Below, piece after piece: positions 8,895 through 16,907 of a stretch of 32,675 nt of DNA. Position 1 is the first letter of the stretch, and each line of letters begins with the position of its first letter. Made by a program: the position numbers and the translations under genes. The notes beneath the pieces are model-generated. The model was not told the DNA's origin and ran no database searches. It worked only from the letters and a program-made list of their open reading frames with translations. Source of the stretch: Lentisphaerota bacterium (lineage in GTDB: Bacteria > Verrucomicrobiota > Kiritimatiellia > UBA8416 > JAUUYL01); NCBI GenBank assembly GCA_030590485.1, contig JAUUYL010000027.1, positions 1 to 32,675 of the forward strand, given 5' to 3'.

Positions 8895-9725
8895 ATGATT
8901 GAGAATTTTAATTTACTGTTGATTGCCGGCGGGCGTTATTTTTGCGGTCCTGATTGGGGGAGGGATGCTGAGGAGTGGGACAACTGCTTCAAGCTTTATG
9001 CGCCTGTGCGCGGTGGAGCAAGGCTGATGCTGGACGGGGAATGGCATGATCTGGCGGCGGGCAACATATACATATTCTCCGGGTTCAGGCTGCAGCGTTA
9101 TGAATGTTCTGATGAGATGGATGTCATATGGGTTCACTTTATGCCCAAGTCACTGCAGATGCGCTGGTTTCTTGACCGCTCTGAGGTATTGCATTCGTGG
9201 GCTATGTCGGATATTCCGTTCGGGGTAGACAACCTGGAGATTGTTTCGAGCCTGTTTGACAATCCCTGGTCCGACAGTCCGTCACTCCGCTCGGACCATC
9301 CTGATCAGCAGACTTGCATGGTGAACTCGCTGCTTCTATATTTTATTTCGGATATACTGGGTGGGGCAGGCGAGGGATATCAGGCGGATGGGGCAGAAGT
9401 ATTTAAGCGGCTTGAACCGGCTATGAACTTCATAAATTCGCATTACCTGGAGTCCCCGTCGCTGAGTGAAATAGCTAAGAAGGCGAACATGGTGCCAAAT
9501 TATTTCCACAGGGTCTTTAAAAAGACGTTCAATGTCACTCCTCATGTCTATATGACGCGACGGCGTCTGGATGAGGCGCGGCAGCTGCTCGCGACAACAG
9601 ATCTGACAATCAGGGAGATAGCGCTTCAGACCGGCTATGACAACGAGTTCTATTTCTCGAGGGTATTCAAGAAACAGATCAATATGAGCCCGTCTAAGTT
9701 CAGGAAGACAGCCGTGAGTGCGTAG
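8895..9725 (+). CDS. AraC-family transcriptional regulator
   Basis: A 276-aa regulator with a cupin-like N-terminal sensing domain (about residues 5-90, with YAPVRGGARLMLDGEWHDL and AAGNIYIFSGFRLQRYE) and a C-terminal double helix-turn-helix. The latter runs from about residue 180 to 272: SLSEIAKKANMVPNYFHRVF, then TIREIALQTGYDNEFYFSRV and the typical FKKQINMSPSKFRK end. It is divergently transcribed from the UroD-like/symporter/mutarotase operon, so it most likely controls that operon in response to a sugar or its product. No strong ribosome binding site precedes ATG 8895; no better in-frame start is present. Confidence 0.92.
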   Translation: MIENFNLLLIAGGRYFCGPDWGRDAEEWDNCFKLYAPVRGGARLMLDGEWHDLAAGNIYIFSGFRLQRYECSDEMDVIWVHFMPKSLQMRWFLDRSEVLHSWAMSDIPFGVDNLEIVSSLFDNPWSDSPSLRSDHPDQQTCMVNSLLLYFISDILGGAGEGYQADGAEVFKRLEPAMNFINSHYLESPSLSEIAKKANMVPNYFHRVFKKTFNVTPHVYMTRRRLDEARQLLATTDLTIREIALQTGYDNEFYFSRVFKKQINMSPSKFRKTAVSA

Positions 9726-9772
9726 AGCGCTTAGATTGGCCAATCTGTTGGTGTGCCGGGAGCTAATAACCT

Positions 9773-9904
9773 TTAACTGTTAATCAGTAACTGAGCCTGG
9801 CCTTTTCGGACAGCTTCGGAGACTGTTTCAGACAGATCTGCGAGCAGTTTATCTTTCTGTTCGGGTGAAAGGGTGGCTGATGTTTCGAGTTTGATCAAAG
9901 ACAT
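9773..9904 (-). pseudogene. Truncated MIF-like tautomerase remnant
   Basis: The 43-codon frame reads like the first third of a macrophage migration inhibitory factor-type tautomerase (usually about 115 aa): SLIKLETSATLSPEQKDKLL, then DLSETVSEAVRKG. It then runs into a stop codon, and neither other frame continues the family sequence. The catalytic proline that normally follows the initiator Met is a serine. A good ribosome binding site (AAGGAG) precedes the ATG at 9904, so it may still be translated. A deletion between this gene and the AraC gene next to it is the simplest explanation. A stand-alone small peptide gene is the alternative. Confidence 0.65.
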
Positions 9905-10047
9905 GATTGTTTTCTCCTTATAGCCTTCTTTATGACAAGAGAGGCTTGCAGGAAAAGTTGCCCTGGTGTCAAGGGGAGATAGTCTTGACACATTAACCCT
10001 TTCCTGTAAGCCTTTTGTCTTTGAAACAGATTGTGGAGATGCAGGTG

Positions 10048-10860
10048 ATGACTATAGATTTTTGGAAGATGCATGGTGCGGGGAATGATTTTATTCTTGT
10101 GGATGACAGGGATGGCTCTTTTCCTGTTGACGATAATGATTGGATAGCTTCGATAGGCATCCGCAGGATTGGTGTTGGTTGTGAGGGCATTATCCTTATT
10201 CAGCCTTCTGACAAGGCAGATTTCCGCATGCGCTTTTTTAATCCTGACGGAACAGAGGTGGAAATGTGTGGTAACGGTGCGCGCTGTGTCTCAAGACTTG
10301 CTTTTGAGATAGGTGCAGCACCTCAGTCGATGACCATCGATACGGTTGCCGGGATTCTTACGGCAGAATGCATGGATGATCAGATTCGTCTTGGTATGAC
10401 CCCGCCGAAAGACTGGTTGCTTGATCAGTCGCTGGAGTTAAACGGAAACGTGTTGCAGTATGGATTTGTTAATTCCGGCGTGCCGCATGCCGTGGTTGAG
10501 ATGGAGGATCTGGACGATTTTGACATCAAGGCTATTGGCTCAGGTATTCGTTATCACGACGCGTTTGCACCCGCTGGAACAAATGCCAATTTCATCAGTG
10601 TCACGGGATCGGATTCCCTGCTGGTGCGCACTTACGAGAGAGGTGTCGAGGATGAGACTTTAGCTTGTGGTACAGGCATTGTGGCAAGTGCGCTCATTGC
10701 TGCCAAGAGCGGTAAAGTGTCCAGTCCGGTCACGTTGACGGCGGCGAGTGGTGATGTTCTGACTGTGGAGTTTGATCTTACAGATGATGGCGCGGAGAAT
10801 GTAATGCTTCTGGGTCCTGCAGTTCACGTGTTCAAGGGTGTGCTGGAGTATGATGCGTGA
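10048..10860 (+). CDS. dapF: Diaminopimelate epimerase
   Basis: A 270-aa DapF, which converts LL- to meso-diaminopimelate for lysine and peptidoglycan synthesis in the cytoplasm. Both catalytic cysteines are in place: C74 in EMCGNGARC and C207 in TLACGTGI. The N-terminus KMHGAGNDFILVDD and the internal VNSGVPHAVV and APAGTNANF stretches are also typical. ATG 10048 is chosen over upstream starts at 10015 and 10039 because GGAG lies 9 nt before it and family homology begins there. The stop codon overlaps the GTG start of xth by 4 nt (GTGA), so the two genes are coupled. Confidence 0.96.
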   Translation: MTIDFWKMHGAGNDFILVDDRDGSFPVDDNDWIASIGIRRIGVGCEGIILIQPSDKADFRMRFFNPDGTEVEMCGNGARCVSRLAFEIGAAPQSMTIDTVAGILTAECMDDQIRLGMTPPKDWLLDQSLELNGNVLQYGFVNSGVPHAVVEMEDLDDFDIKAIGSGIRYHDAFAPAGTNANFISVTGSDSLLVRTYERGVEDETLACGTGIVASALIAAKSGKVSSPVTLTAASGDVLTVEFDLTDDGAENVMLLGPAVHVFKGVLEYDA

Positions 10861-11630
10861 AAATAGCGACATTTAATGCCAACTCGGTGCGGGCTCGTCT
10901 GGAAATAGTGTTGGATTGGCTTAAGCAGAATGACCCTGACATTCTTTGTATCCAGGAGACCAAGGTTCAGGATGCTGAATTTCCTGAGATGGCTTTTACC
11001 GAAGCAGGTTACTACGTCGAGTTTAAGGGCGAGAAATCGTACAACGGAGTGGCGATTGTCTCAAAGAAGCCGCCCAATGAGGTGTCATACGGTTTTGACG
11101 ACGGCAAGCAGGCTGATGAGGCCAGGTTGATGTATGCCCGCTTTGGTTCGTTGCATGTGATCAACACATATGTTCCTCAGGGCCGGGAACTTGATCATCC
11201 GATGTTCCAGTACAAGTTGGAATGGTTCAAGCGGCTTAGGGACTATTACGATCGACATCTTACCACAAGGAAAAAGGTAGTATGGGTGGGTGATCTCAAT
11301 GTTGCCGTTGCGCCTATTGACATCCACAATTCCGAGAAGCAGGGAAAACACGTCTGTTATCATGTTGACGCGAGAGAGGCGTTTGCGAATACGGTAGATT
11401 GGGGTTTTTCAGATGTATTTCGGAAGCATCATCCGGAGCCAGGTCAGTATACTTTCTTTGATTATCGAACTATTGATGTTGTTAAGCGAAACATGGGTTG
11501 GCGGATTGATTACATCCTCGCTACTCCATCGCTTTTTCGAAAATCGACAGACTCGTACATTGATCTCAAGCCGCGCCTGAAGGATAGACCCTCAGACCAC
11601 ACGTTTCTTGTGGCGGAGTTTGATTTATGA
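10857..11630 (+). CDS. xth: Exodeoxyribonuclease III (AP endonuclease)
   Basis: A 257-aa enzyme of the exonuclease III/AP endonuclease family, acting in base excision repair. Catalytic landmarks are N7 in TFNANSVRAR, E34 in CIQETK, GDLNVAVAPIDIHN in the middle, and the C-terminal PSDHTFLVAEF. It uses a GTG start that overlaps the dapF stop by 4 nt. Its own stop overlaps an ATG (ATGA at 11627) that opens the interrupted membrane-protein frame downstream, so the gene is the middle member of a tightly packed unit. Confidence 0.95.
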   Translation: MKIATFNANSVRARLEIVLDWLKQNDPDILCIQETKVQDAEFPEMAFTEAGYYVEFKGEKSYNGVAIVSKKPPNEVSYGFDDGKQADEARLMYARFGSLHVINTYVPQGRELDHPMFQYKLEWFKRLRDYYDRHLTTRKKVVWVGDLNVAVAPIDIHNSEKQGKHVCYHVDAREAFANTVDWGFSDVFRKHHPEPGQYTFFDYRTIDVVKRNMGWRIDYILATPSLFRKSTDSYIDLKPRLKDRPSDHTFLVAEFDL

Positions 11631-12016
11631 CCATCTTTCGTAAGCACAAGGAAAGAATGCGATTCTTCAAAAAGCACATGAAATCGGTCTTCGACTCGGC
11701 CTGAAAGAACATAACCAGATTTCGCAGAGCAAAGATTTTAAGTGTGTTTCTGTTTGTCTGGTTTCCTCTTTGGATGGCAGGCATCATCATGGGGTCGGTG
11801 CTTGGTTATCTGCTTGGACTGAGAACATGGGTCAACATTGCTACTGTTGTAATCGGAAGTGTTAGTGCGGTTGTATGTTGGGTGTTCGCCTATGACAAGT
11901 TATTCGGTTGGCTAGGCGAGATACACCGGGGAATTCCCATAACCATAACGGCAATAGTTATTGTTGTGCTGGCAATATTGCGAATTTACAACCAAAGCAA
12001 ACCCGCCTCCTCGTAG
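11627..12016 (+). pseudogene. Membrane-protein gene interrupted by an in-frame TGA (COG2426-like)
   Basis: An ATG overlapping the xth stop opens a frame reading MTIFRKHKERMRFFKKHMKS and a few more codons to TGA at 11702-11704. The same frame then continues as KNITRFRRAKILSVFLFVWF and three further hydrophobic segments to 12016. The joined product resembles the C-terminal part of small membrane proteins of the COG2426 type (often called small multidrug export), where FLFVxxPL followed by a small-residue helix is typical. Either the gene is a truncated, broken relic, or the part from the GTG at 11744 is made alone (90 aa). No hairpin of a bacterial SECIS type follows the TGA, so readthrough is not supported. 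Confidence 0.6.
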
Positions 12017-12054
12017 TCCGCGTGCCACGGCGTAGCTGAAAGCGAAGCCGGGGT

Positions 12055-12072
12055 AGTCCACAGTCCACAGTC
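12055..12072. repeat. Heptamer repeat ACAGTCC (about 2.5 copies)
   Basis: AGTCC-ACAGTCC-ACAGTC has a period of 7 nt. It is the reverse complement of the GGACTGT array at 16275-16309, so the two copies form a widely spaced inverted pair around the ctp, HU and sugar-transferase genes. It lies 5 nt beyond the 3' end of the Tsp protease gene. Confidence 0.8.
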
Positions 12073-12076
12073 TATA

Positions 12077-14233
12077 TCACATGCTTCTCAGCCAGTTGCT
12101 GATTCTTTCTAGTATGGTTTGTGGTTGCTGTTGAGCGGCTGGCGGCACAGGTTGAGAGGCGATATCGTCAAGTGCCGTGAGGTCGGCTAGAATATTTAAT
12201 GCTTCCTGCAGAATAATGTCTGCATTGAGGTTTGCGTTAGTGGCTGTAGGGCCGTTGGCGCTTTTCATGAGTTCTTCCTGGATATCGTAAAGCTTCTTCT
12301 CTTCTTGTGCTATGCTGGTCCGTGTTTCCAGGTCCAGCGGCATTTCGGTGGTATTGTACATCTTGTTAAGTCTGTCGAGCAGTTTCGAGTATGCCTCGAA
12401 CTGAGGGTCTTTTGATCTGCGCGCTTCTGAGTATTCTTTGATCTTGGCAACGACAGGCTCCAGGTATGCCAGTTTGGAGTAATTCGAGCGGTGAACGGGA
12501 AGCAGGGTCATGGCATTTGGAAGGTTTTCTTCACCCCATTCTTTGTTGTCGTATATTGATGGGAGTATAATATCGGGTTTTACACCGATCAGTTGCGTGG
12601 AATCGCCTGATATGCGGTAGTATCCTGCAGAAGTGACCTTGATGGCGCCCAGCATATTTTTGTCATCAAGTCTGATGACGTTTTGAACCGTTCCTTTGCC
12701 ATGTGTCCTGGAGTCACCGACAATTATTGCCCGGCCGTAGTCCTGAAGTGCGCTCGCGAGGATTTCCGATGCTGAGGCGCTCAGTCGGTTGACGAGTACG
12801 ACAAGAGGGCCAGCGTAGACGGTCTTCGGGTCGTTGTCATCCAGAACACGTCTGAAACGTTCTTTCACTTGCACTACGGGCCCGGAGCTGATGAAAAGGC
12901 CTGTCATGTTGATTGCTTCCAAAAGGGAGCCCCCGCCGTTGTTTCGGAGATCCAGCAGCAGTCCGTCAACCATTCCATCAATATTTGTGCGTATGAGTGT
13001 TTCGACATCATATGCTGAGCTCTTGAATTTTGGGTCGCTTTTCGTTCTGGTGTGCATATTGGCGTAAAAGGCGGGAAGTGTGATGACGCCTAAATTGTGT
13101 TCCTTGCCGGTGAAGTCTTTTGCCTTTATGCTTTGCCATTTGGCCGCCTGATCCTCCAGTTTGACTTCGTCCCTTGTTATTCTTACCGTTTTGGTGCTGG
13201 TGGGGGCGGATTTAGGGATGACAGTCAGTACAACAACAGTGCCCTTTGGGCCTCTGATGAGTTTTACAATCTTGTCCAGTGGCCAGTGAAGTATATCGAC
13301 GGGCGGTTCATCGCCCTGTCCAACGGCAATGATCTTGTCGCCCTGTTTAAGTGCGGTTTCGCTTTCATCCTTGCTGGCGGGGCCACCGGGTATAAGGCGG
13401 ACGATCATTGCGGCGCCGTCCTCCGGCTGGAGCATGGCACCGATTCCCTCAAGCGAGAGTTTCATGTCTATATTGAAATTTGCCAGTGCGCTGGGTGAGA
13501 AATAGCTGGAATGAGGGTCGTAAGCGTGCGCAACCGAAGAAATGTATTTTTGAAGGACCCAATCAGCATCGCTGTCGTCTATGATGGTCTTCATGTTCTT
13601 GTATCGCTTAAGAATTAATTCTTTAGGATTCAGGTCTTCTACGTCATGAGGATTCTCCTTGTCTGTTGTCTCTTTATCATCTTCTTTTTCGGGCTCGGCT
13701 TCTTTTAGCGCTTTGGCGACGAAGGATCGGACATATGAGTTCTTGACCTTTTTTCTCCAGGTATCGTTCCAGGCTTCTTCGTCTTCTGGAAATGGAAGGG
13801 CACTTCTTTTAATGGTGTACATTTCCTTGATATCCATATCGAAGTCTTTGTCGAGCAGCTTCTGAATGTATTCGTATCGGTTCTGCAGGCGCTGCTTAAA
13901 GACAGCGAAGACGTCATATGCAAACTCAAGATTTCCTTCTTTAATGAGGTCGTCCAGCAGTGTTTTTGTTTTTTCGAACTCTTTAATGTCTGAGGCTAGA
14001 AAGTAAGTATGGTCAGGATCGAGTGAGTTGATGTAATTTGTCCATGCCTGCTTGGATATAGAATCATCAAGCTTGTTATACTTAAGGTGTTGCGCGGGGA
14101 AAGTGGAGGAGAACTCTCGAGCTATATACTTAAAGTGAGGGCTGGGTGTTACGGGGCTGGTTTCTGCGGTTTCTGCCTTGTGGGCGCAGATGAGCAGGAT
14201 GGCGAGTGATATAATGTGTGGCGAGCGATTCAT
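12077..14233 (-). CDS. prc: Tail-specific C-terminal processing protease (Tsp/Prc)
   Basis: A 718-aa periplasmic serine protease of the Prc type. A signal peptide (about residues 1-22) is followed by the N-terminal helical domain with SLDPDHTYFLASDIKEF (70-86), a PDZ domain (about 255-345, beginning LEGIGAMLQPEDG), and the S41 catalytic domain. The Ser/Lys dyad is visible as S487 in SASASEI and K513 in HGKGTVQ, with Q517 also kept. GLLLDLRNNGGGSL at about 424-437 is typical. The C-terminus ends in a proline/glutamine-rich linker. The family degrades proteins with nonpolar C-termini and trims envelope proteins. The start codon sits only 13 nt from a strong terminator-like hairpin, so expression may depend on readthrough from HU. 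Confidence 0.95.
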   Translation of the reverse strand: MNRSPHIISLAILLICAHKAETAETSPVTPSPHFKYIAREFSSTFPAQHLKYNKLDDSISKQAWTNYINSLDPDHTYFLASDIKEFEKTKTLLDDLIKEGNLEFAYDVFAVFKQRLQNRYEYIQKLLDKDFDMDIKEMYTIKRSALPFPEDEEAWNDTWRKKVKNSYVRSFVAKALKEAEPEKEDDKETTDKENPHDVEDLNPKELILKRYKNMKTIIDDSDADWVLQKYISSVAHAYDPHSSYFSPSALANFNIDMKLSLEGIGAMLQPEDGAAMIVRLIPGGPASKDESETALKQGDKIIAVGQGDEPPVDILHWPLDKIVKLIRGPKGTVVVLTVIPKSAPTSTKTVRITRDEVKLEDQAAKWQSIKAKDFTGKEHNLGVITLPAFYANMHTRTKSDPKFKSSAYDVETLIRTNIDGMVDGLLLDLRNNGGGSLLEAINMTGLFISSGPVVQVKERFRRVLDDNDPKTVYAGPLVVLVNRLSASASEILASALQDYGRAIIVGDSRTHGKGTVQNVIRLDDKNMLGAIKVTSAGYYRISGDSTQLIGVKPDIILPSIYDNKEWGEENLPNAMTLLPVHRSNYSKLAYLEPVVAKIKEYSEARRSKDPQFEAYSKLLDRLNKMYNTTEMPLDLETRTSIAQEEKKLYDIQEELMKSANGPTATNANLNADIILQEALNILADLTALDDIASQPVPPAAQQQPQTILERISNWLRSM

Positions 14234-14246
14234 TATGAATCCATAG

Positions 14247-14301
14247 AAAAAGGGCGGTGGTCACAAATTCGCTTGATGTAGCGAAAGAACGCCCACCGCC
14301 C
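14247..14301 (-). terminator. Rho-independent terminator between HU and prc
   Basis: On the minus strand GGGCGGTGG (14301-14293) pairs perfectly with CCACCGCCC (14260-14252), followed by five U residues (14251-14247). Inside is a second stem, TTCGCT/AGCGAA. This is a textbook intrinsic terminator for the HU gene. It ends 13 nt before the prc start codon, leaving little room for a separate prc promoter. Confidence 0.85.
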
Positions 14302-14310
14302 GTAATGGCA

Positions 14311-14589
14311 TTAATTATTCGTTAAGAGAACAGCTTCTTTGCAGGCTTTTGCTACGCGGAATTTAACTACGGTCTTAGCTGGGATCGAAATCGTTTCGCC
14401 TGTAGCAGGGTTGCGACCCATGCGTGCTTTACGATTCACAAGAACGAGCTTGCCGAGACCGGGAAGAACAAAACCGTCTTTAGCTTCTTTGTATGCGAGG
14501 TTTGCGAACTTATCGAGAAATTCACTTACCTGTGTTTTGGAAAAACCAGTCTGTTCGGCGAGAGTTGCGATTGTCTGTGATTTAGTCAT
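14311..14589 (-). CDS. hup: HU-family DNA-binding protein
   Basis: A 92-aa nucleoid protein of the HU/IHF family. It has the dimerisation helices (residues 1-45, KSQTIATLAEQTGFSKTQVS) and the DNA-wrapping arm with the diagnostic MGRNPATGETISIPA (about 57-71) and VKFRVAKACKEAV at the end. GGAGA precedes the ATG by a normal distance. It is likely transcribed alone, ending at the strong hairpin at 14247-14301, with limited readthrough into prc. Confidence 0.95.
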   Translation of the reverse strand: MTKSQTIATLAEQTGFSKTQVSEFLDKFANLAYKEAKDGFVLPGLGKLVLVNRKARMGRNPATGETISIPAKTVVKFRVAKACKEAVLLTNN

Positions 14590-14823
14590 ATACCGTCTCC
14601 TCTGTTAGTTTATGATGTTTGAAACTCTTAATCTGCCTCCATAGCCAGATTCTTGTTCGAATTATGCTTGTTTCATTAGTAAAAACAAGCATTTTCTTTG
14701 CTTTTTTTGACATTTCTGCGATGTTGCTGGATCATGTCGGTTCGGATGGTCGGCAACACTGCTAATCCGCGATCCTCGGGCTCGCAGTCCACTATAATGT
14801 AATCTGCTATTGGAACTTGCAAG
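14590..14823. other. Divergent intergenic region with a hairpin and T-tract
   Basis: This region separates the divergent HU and sugar-transferase genes. ATGCTTGTTT (14664-14673) and AAACAAGCAT (14683-14692) form a perfect 10-bp stem with a 9-nt loop. On the plus strand it is followed by TTTTCTTTG and a run of seven T, like an intrinsic terminator, yet no plus-strand gene precedes it. A second inverted pair, AATCTG/CAGATT, lies near 14629-14650. A short RNA transcribed rightwards or an HU leader structure are options. Confidence 0.5.
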
Positions 14824-16272
14824 GTGGGTGATGTGCGTATTACTATCCTTGGCATGCGGAAGAAAGATACTCTCGATGTTTTGTCCAGTCTGTGGGCCGT
14901 GTTATTTGATGCCATTGCGGTCTTTGGCGGGTTTATGCTGGCGACGTGGATAAGGTTTGACAGTGGTCTTGTACCGATTCTATGGGGAAACGAGATACCT
15001 GATCTTTATTCAGTATATGGTCATGGTGCAGCTGTTGGGGTACTTATCTTTCTGGGGATCTTCAGGTCGCTGGGTCTTTATGACAGGCCTCAGATAGGGC
15101 GTTTTGAGAATAAAATACCAAGGATAATCAGGGCGATAGGGGTTGGTCTTGTCATATCCATTGTATTGAACTTCCTTGTGGTTAACATTTATACTAAAAT
15201 CGCGTCTATTACATATACTATAGCGTTTTTTACCCTTTCTGTTTGTGTTTTGCTTGAACGATATATTCTTTTCCGGCTGGAGCTGCATTATGCGCGTCAC
15301 AGTCCGCATTCCAATAGTGTATTAATATTAGGTACGGACGATGTTGCCGCGCATCTGATGCGTGGTCTTGATCGTGAGCCAAAGCACAGGGCCAAAGTGA
15401 TCGGATTTATGAGAACGGATCTTTCGGAGCCGTCTAAGGATGTCCCAAAAGAATTAATCAAGGGTGTTATTGATGAGCTGGGTTCTTTTGTGGAGGAGAA
15501 CGAGGTAAATCAGATTATTCTGACCAACCCTGACCTTGGACATAAGAAGATTGTGAAGATTATTCTCTATTGTGAGCAAAATCTCATCAAGTTTAACATG
15601 GTTCCTGATCTCTTCCGGATATTGACCAGTAGTATGGACGTTCAGGAAATTGATGATATTCCGATGCTGGGTGTCAGTAAATGGCCGCTGGATCTTTTCT
15701 GGAACAGGCGGATGAAGCGGATGGAGGACATATTCGGCGCGCTGGTGGGGATTGTTCTGACTGCGCCTATTGTGGGTTTAGCGGCATTGTTTATCAAAAA
15801 GGACTCGCCCGGAGGCGTATTTTACAAGCAGGAGCGATGCGGCGAGCAGGGTCGGACGTTTATGCTCTACAAGCTGCGGACGATGTGCGAAAACGCGGAG
15901 GATGCGACAGGCCCGGTTTTCACGGCTGAAGACGACCCGCGTAAGACCAGGACTGGTGACTTTCTGCGAAAGCACAATATCGATGAGCTTCCGCAGTTAT
16001 GGAATGTTCTGAAGGGTGACATGAGTCTGGTCGGCCCCCGACCTGAGCGCCCGCATTTTGTGGAACAGTTTAAAGAAGATATAGGCAGGTACATGTGGCG
16101 TCATGTTTCTAAGCCAGGGCTTACAGGCTGGGCGCAAGTGAACGGTTTGCGTGGCAACACAAGTATCGAGGAGCGTATCAAGTACGATTTGTATTATCTG
16201 GAGAACTGGTCGCTGGCATTTGATTTCAAGATATTGATGAAAACAGTATTTGCAAAAGAAAATGCATACTAG
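14824..16272 (+). CDS. Undecaprenyl-phosphate sugar phosphotransferase (polyprenyl glycosylphosphotransferase)
   Basis: A 482-aa membrane enzyme of the WbaP/EpsL type that loads the first sugar-1-phosphate onto undecaprenyl phosphate to start an exopolysaccharide or O-antigen unit. It has hydrophobic N-terminal segments (about residues 20-150), a nucleotide-binding-like middle domain (about 163-290), and the catalytic sugar-transferase domain (about 293-480). The latter carries [40 protein letters not shown] and [12 protein letters not shown]. The start is uncertain: GTG 14824, GTG 14833 and ATG 14854 are all possible, and AAGGTGGG near 14820 slightly favours GTG 14833. The specific sugar cannot be read. 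The next gene, a PAP2 protein, could recycle the lipid carrier. Confidence 0.92.
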   Translation: MGDVRITILGMRKKDTLDVLSSLWAVLFDAIAVFGGFMLATWIRFDSGLVPILWGNEIPDLYSVYGHGAAVGVLIFLGIFRSLGLYDRPQIGRFENKIPRIIRAIGVGLVISIVLNFLVVNIYTKIASITYTIAFFTLSVCVLLERYILFRLELHYARHSPHSNSVLILGTDDVAAHLMRGLDREPKHRAKVIGFMRTDLSEPSKDVPKELIKGVIDELGSFVEENEVNQIILTNPDLGHKKIVKIILYCEQNLIKFNMVPDLFRILTSSMDVQEIDDIPMLGVSKWPLDLFWNRRMKRMEDIFGALVGIVLTAPIVGLAALFIKKDSPGGVFYKQERCGEQGRTFMLYKLRTMCENAEDATGPVFTAEDDPRKTRTGDFLRKHNIDELPQLWNVLKGDMSLVGPRPERPHFVEQFKEDIGRYMWRHVSKPGLTGWAQVNGLRGNTSIEERIKYDLYYLENWSLAFDFKILMKTVFAKENAY

Positions 16273-16274
16273 TT

Positions 16275-16316
16275 GGACTGTGGACTGTGGACTGTGGACT
16301 GTGGACTGTGGGCGGT
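16275..16316. repeat. Heptamer tandem array GGACTGT x5
   Basis: Five perfect head-to-tail copies of GGACTGT (16275-16309) are followed by a degenerate copy GGGCGGT. The array starts 2 nt after the sugar-transferase stop and ends just before the ribosome binding site of the PAP2 gene. The reverse complement occurs at 12055-12072. Because 7 is not a multiple of 3, copy-number change would shift any frame read through it; a frame does run through (peptide MDCGLWTVDCGLW) but is not needed for the PAP2 gene. Confidence 0.95.
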
Positions 16317-16332
16317 GGATAGGGAGAATATG

Positions 16333-16797
16333 ATGGATAATTCGATATTGGGTTTATTTAAAAATGTGTATTTCTGGGCGGCGTTTCTGGGTTGGACTAC
16401 GGCACAGTGTGTAAAGATGCTGATCAGTTATTACAGAACTCGCAATTTGGATCTCAGTTATCTGGTGAGCACCGGGGGGATGCCAAGTGCCCATTCGGCG
16501 ATGGTCTGTGGTCTTGCAACGGCAGTTGGCCTTGTGCAGAGATTCGATTCGCCTGTTTTTATGCTGTCCGTGGCTTTTGCCATGATAACGATGTTTGATG
16601 CATCTACTGTTCGGCGGGCGGCGGGTCTACAGGCAAGATTGTTGAATCAGATGATAGAGGAATTGTTCAAGGAACATAGGTTCTCGGAAAAGAAACTTGC
16701 TGAACTTCTGGGGCACACGCGTCTGGAAGTATTCATGGGTATGATTGTAGGTGTGTTGGTAGGGGTGATTGTGGTGTCACTTGCTACTATTACATAA
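16333..16797 (+). CDS. Divergent PAP2 family membrane protein (DUF212, YuiD-like)
   Basis: A 154-aa membrane protein of the divergent PAP2 family, related to acid phosphatases and vanadium haloperoxidases. The phosphatase-like motif GGMPSAHSAMVCGLA is intact (about residues 47-61), and a second, GHTRLEVFMGMIVG, lies near the C-terminus. Substrates are not established; a lipid phosphate such as undecaprenyl diphosphate would fit the neighbouring sugar transferase. AGGGAG at 16321 sits 6 nt from ATG 16333 and 3 nt from ATG 16330, so I prefer 16333. The longer frame from 16273 only translates the heptamer array. Confidence 0.88.
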   Translation: MDNSILGLFKNVYFWAAFLGWTTAQCVKMLISYYRTRNLDLSYLVSTGGMPSAHSAMVCGLATAVGLVQRFDSPVFMLSVAFAMITMFDASTVRRAAGLQARLLNQMIEELFKEHRFSEKKLAELLGHTRLEVFMGMIVGVLVGVIVVSLATIT

Positions 16798-16851
16798 TAG
16801 TCTTTTCAGGGCTTTTCTTGTGCTGTTTTCTTAAAAAACTTCATGATTTAT

Positions 16852-16879
16852 TTGACATAACCACCGTTTTTGCTACCAT
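16852..16879 (+). promoter_or_regulatory. Sigma-70-like promoter for the PUR-protein operon
   Basis: A perfect TTGACA (-35, 16852-16857) is followed after 16 nt by TACCAT (-10, 16874-16879). This would start transcription near 16886, just ahead of the AAAGGGGG ribosome binding site and the GTG at 16908. Confidence 0.6.
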
Positions 16880-16907
16880 CTATTCAGTAATAAAGGGGGT
16901 ATACAAC

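Noticed and set aside
11702-11704. TGA as selenocysteine codon
   Set aside because: No SECIS-like hairpin follows, the family has no known selenoprotein, and no selenocysteine genes are in view.
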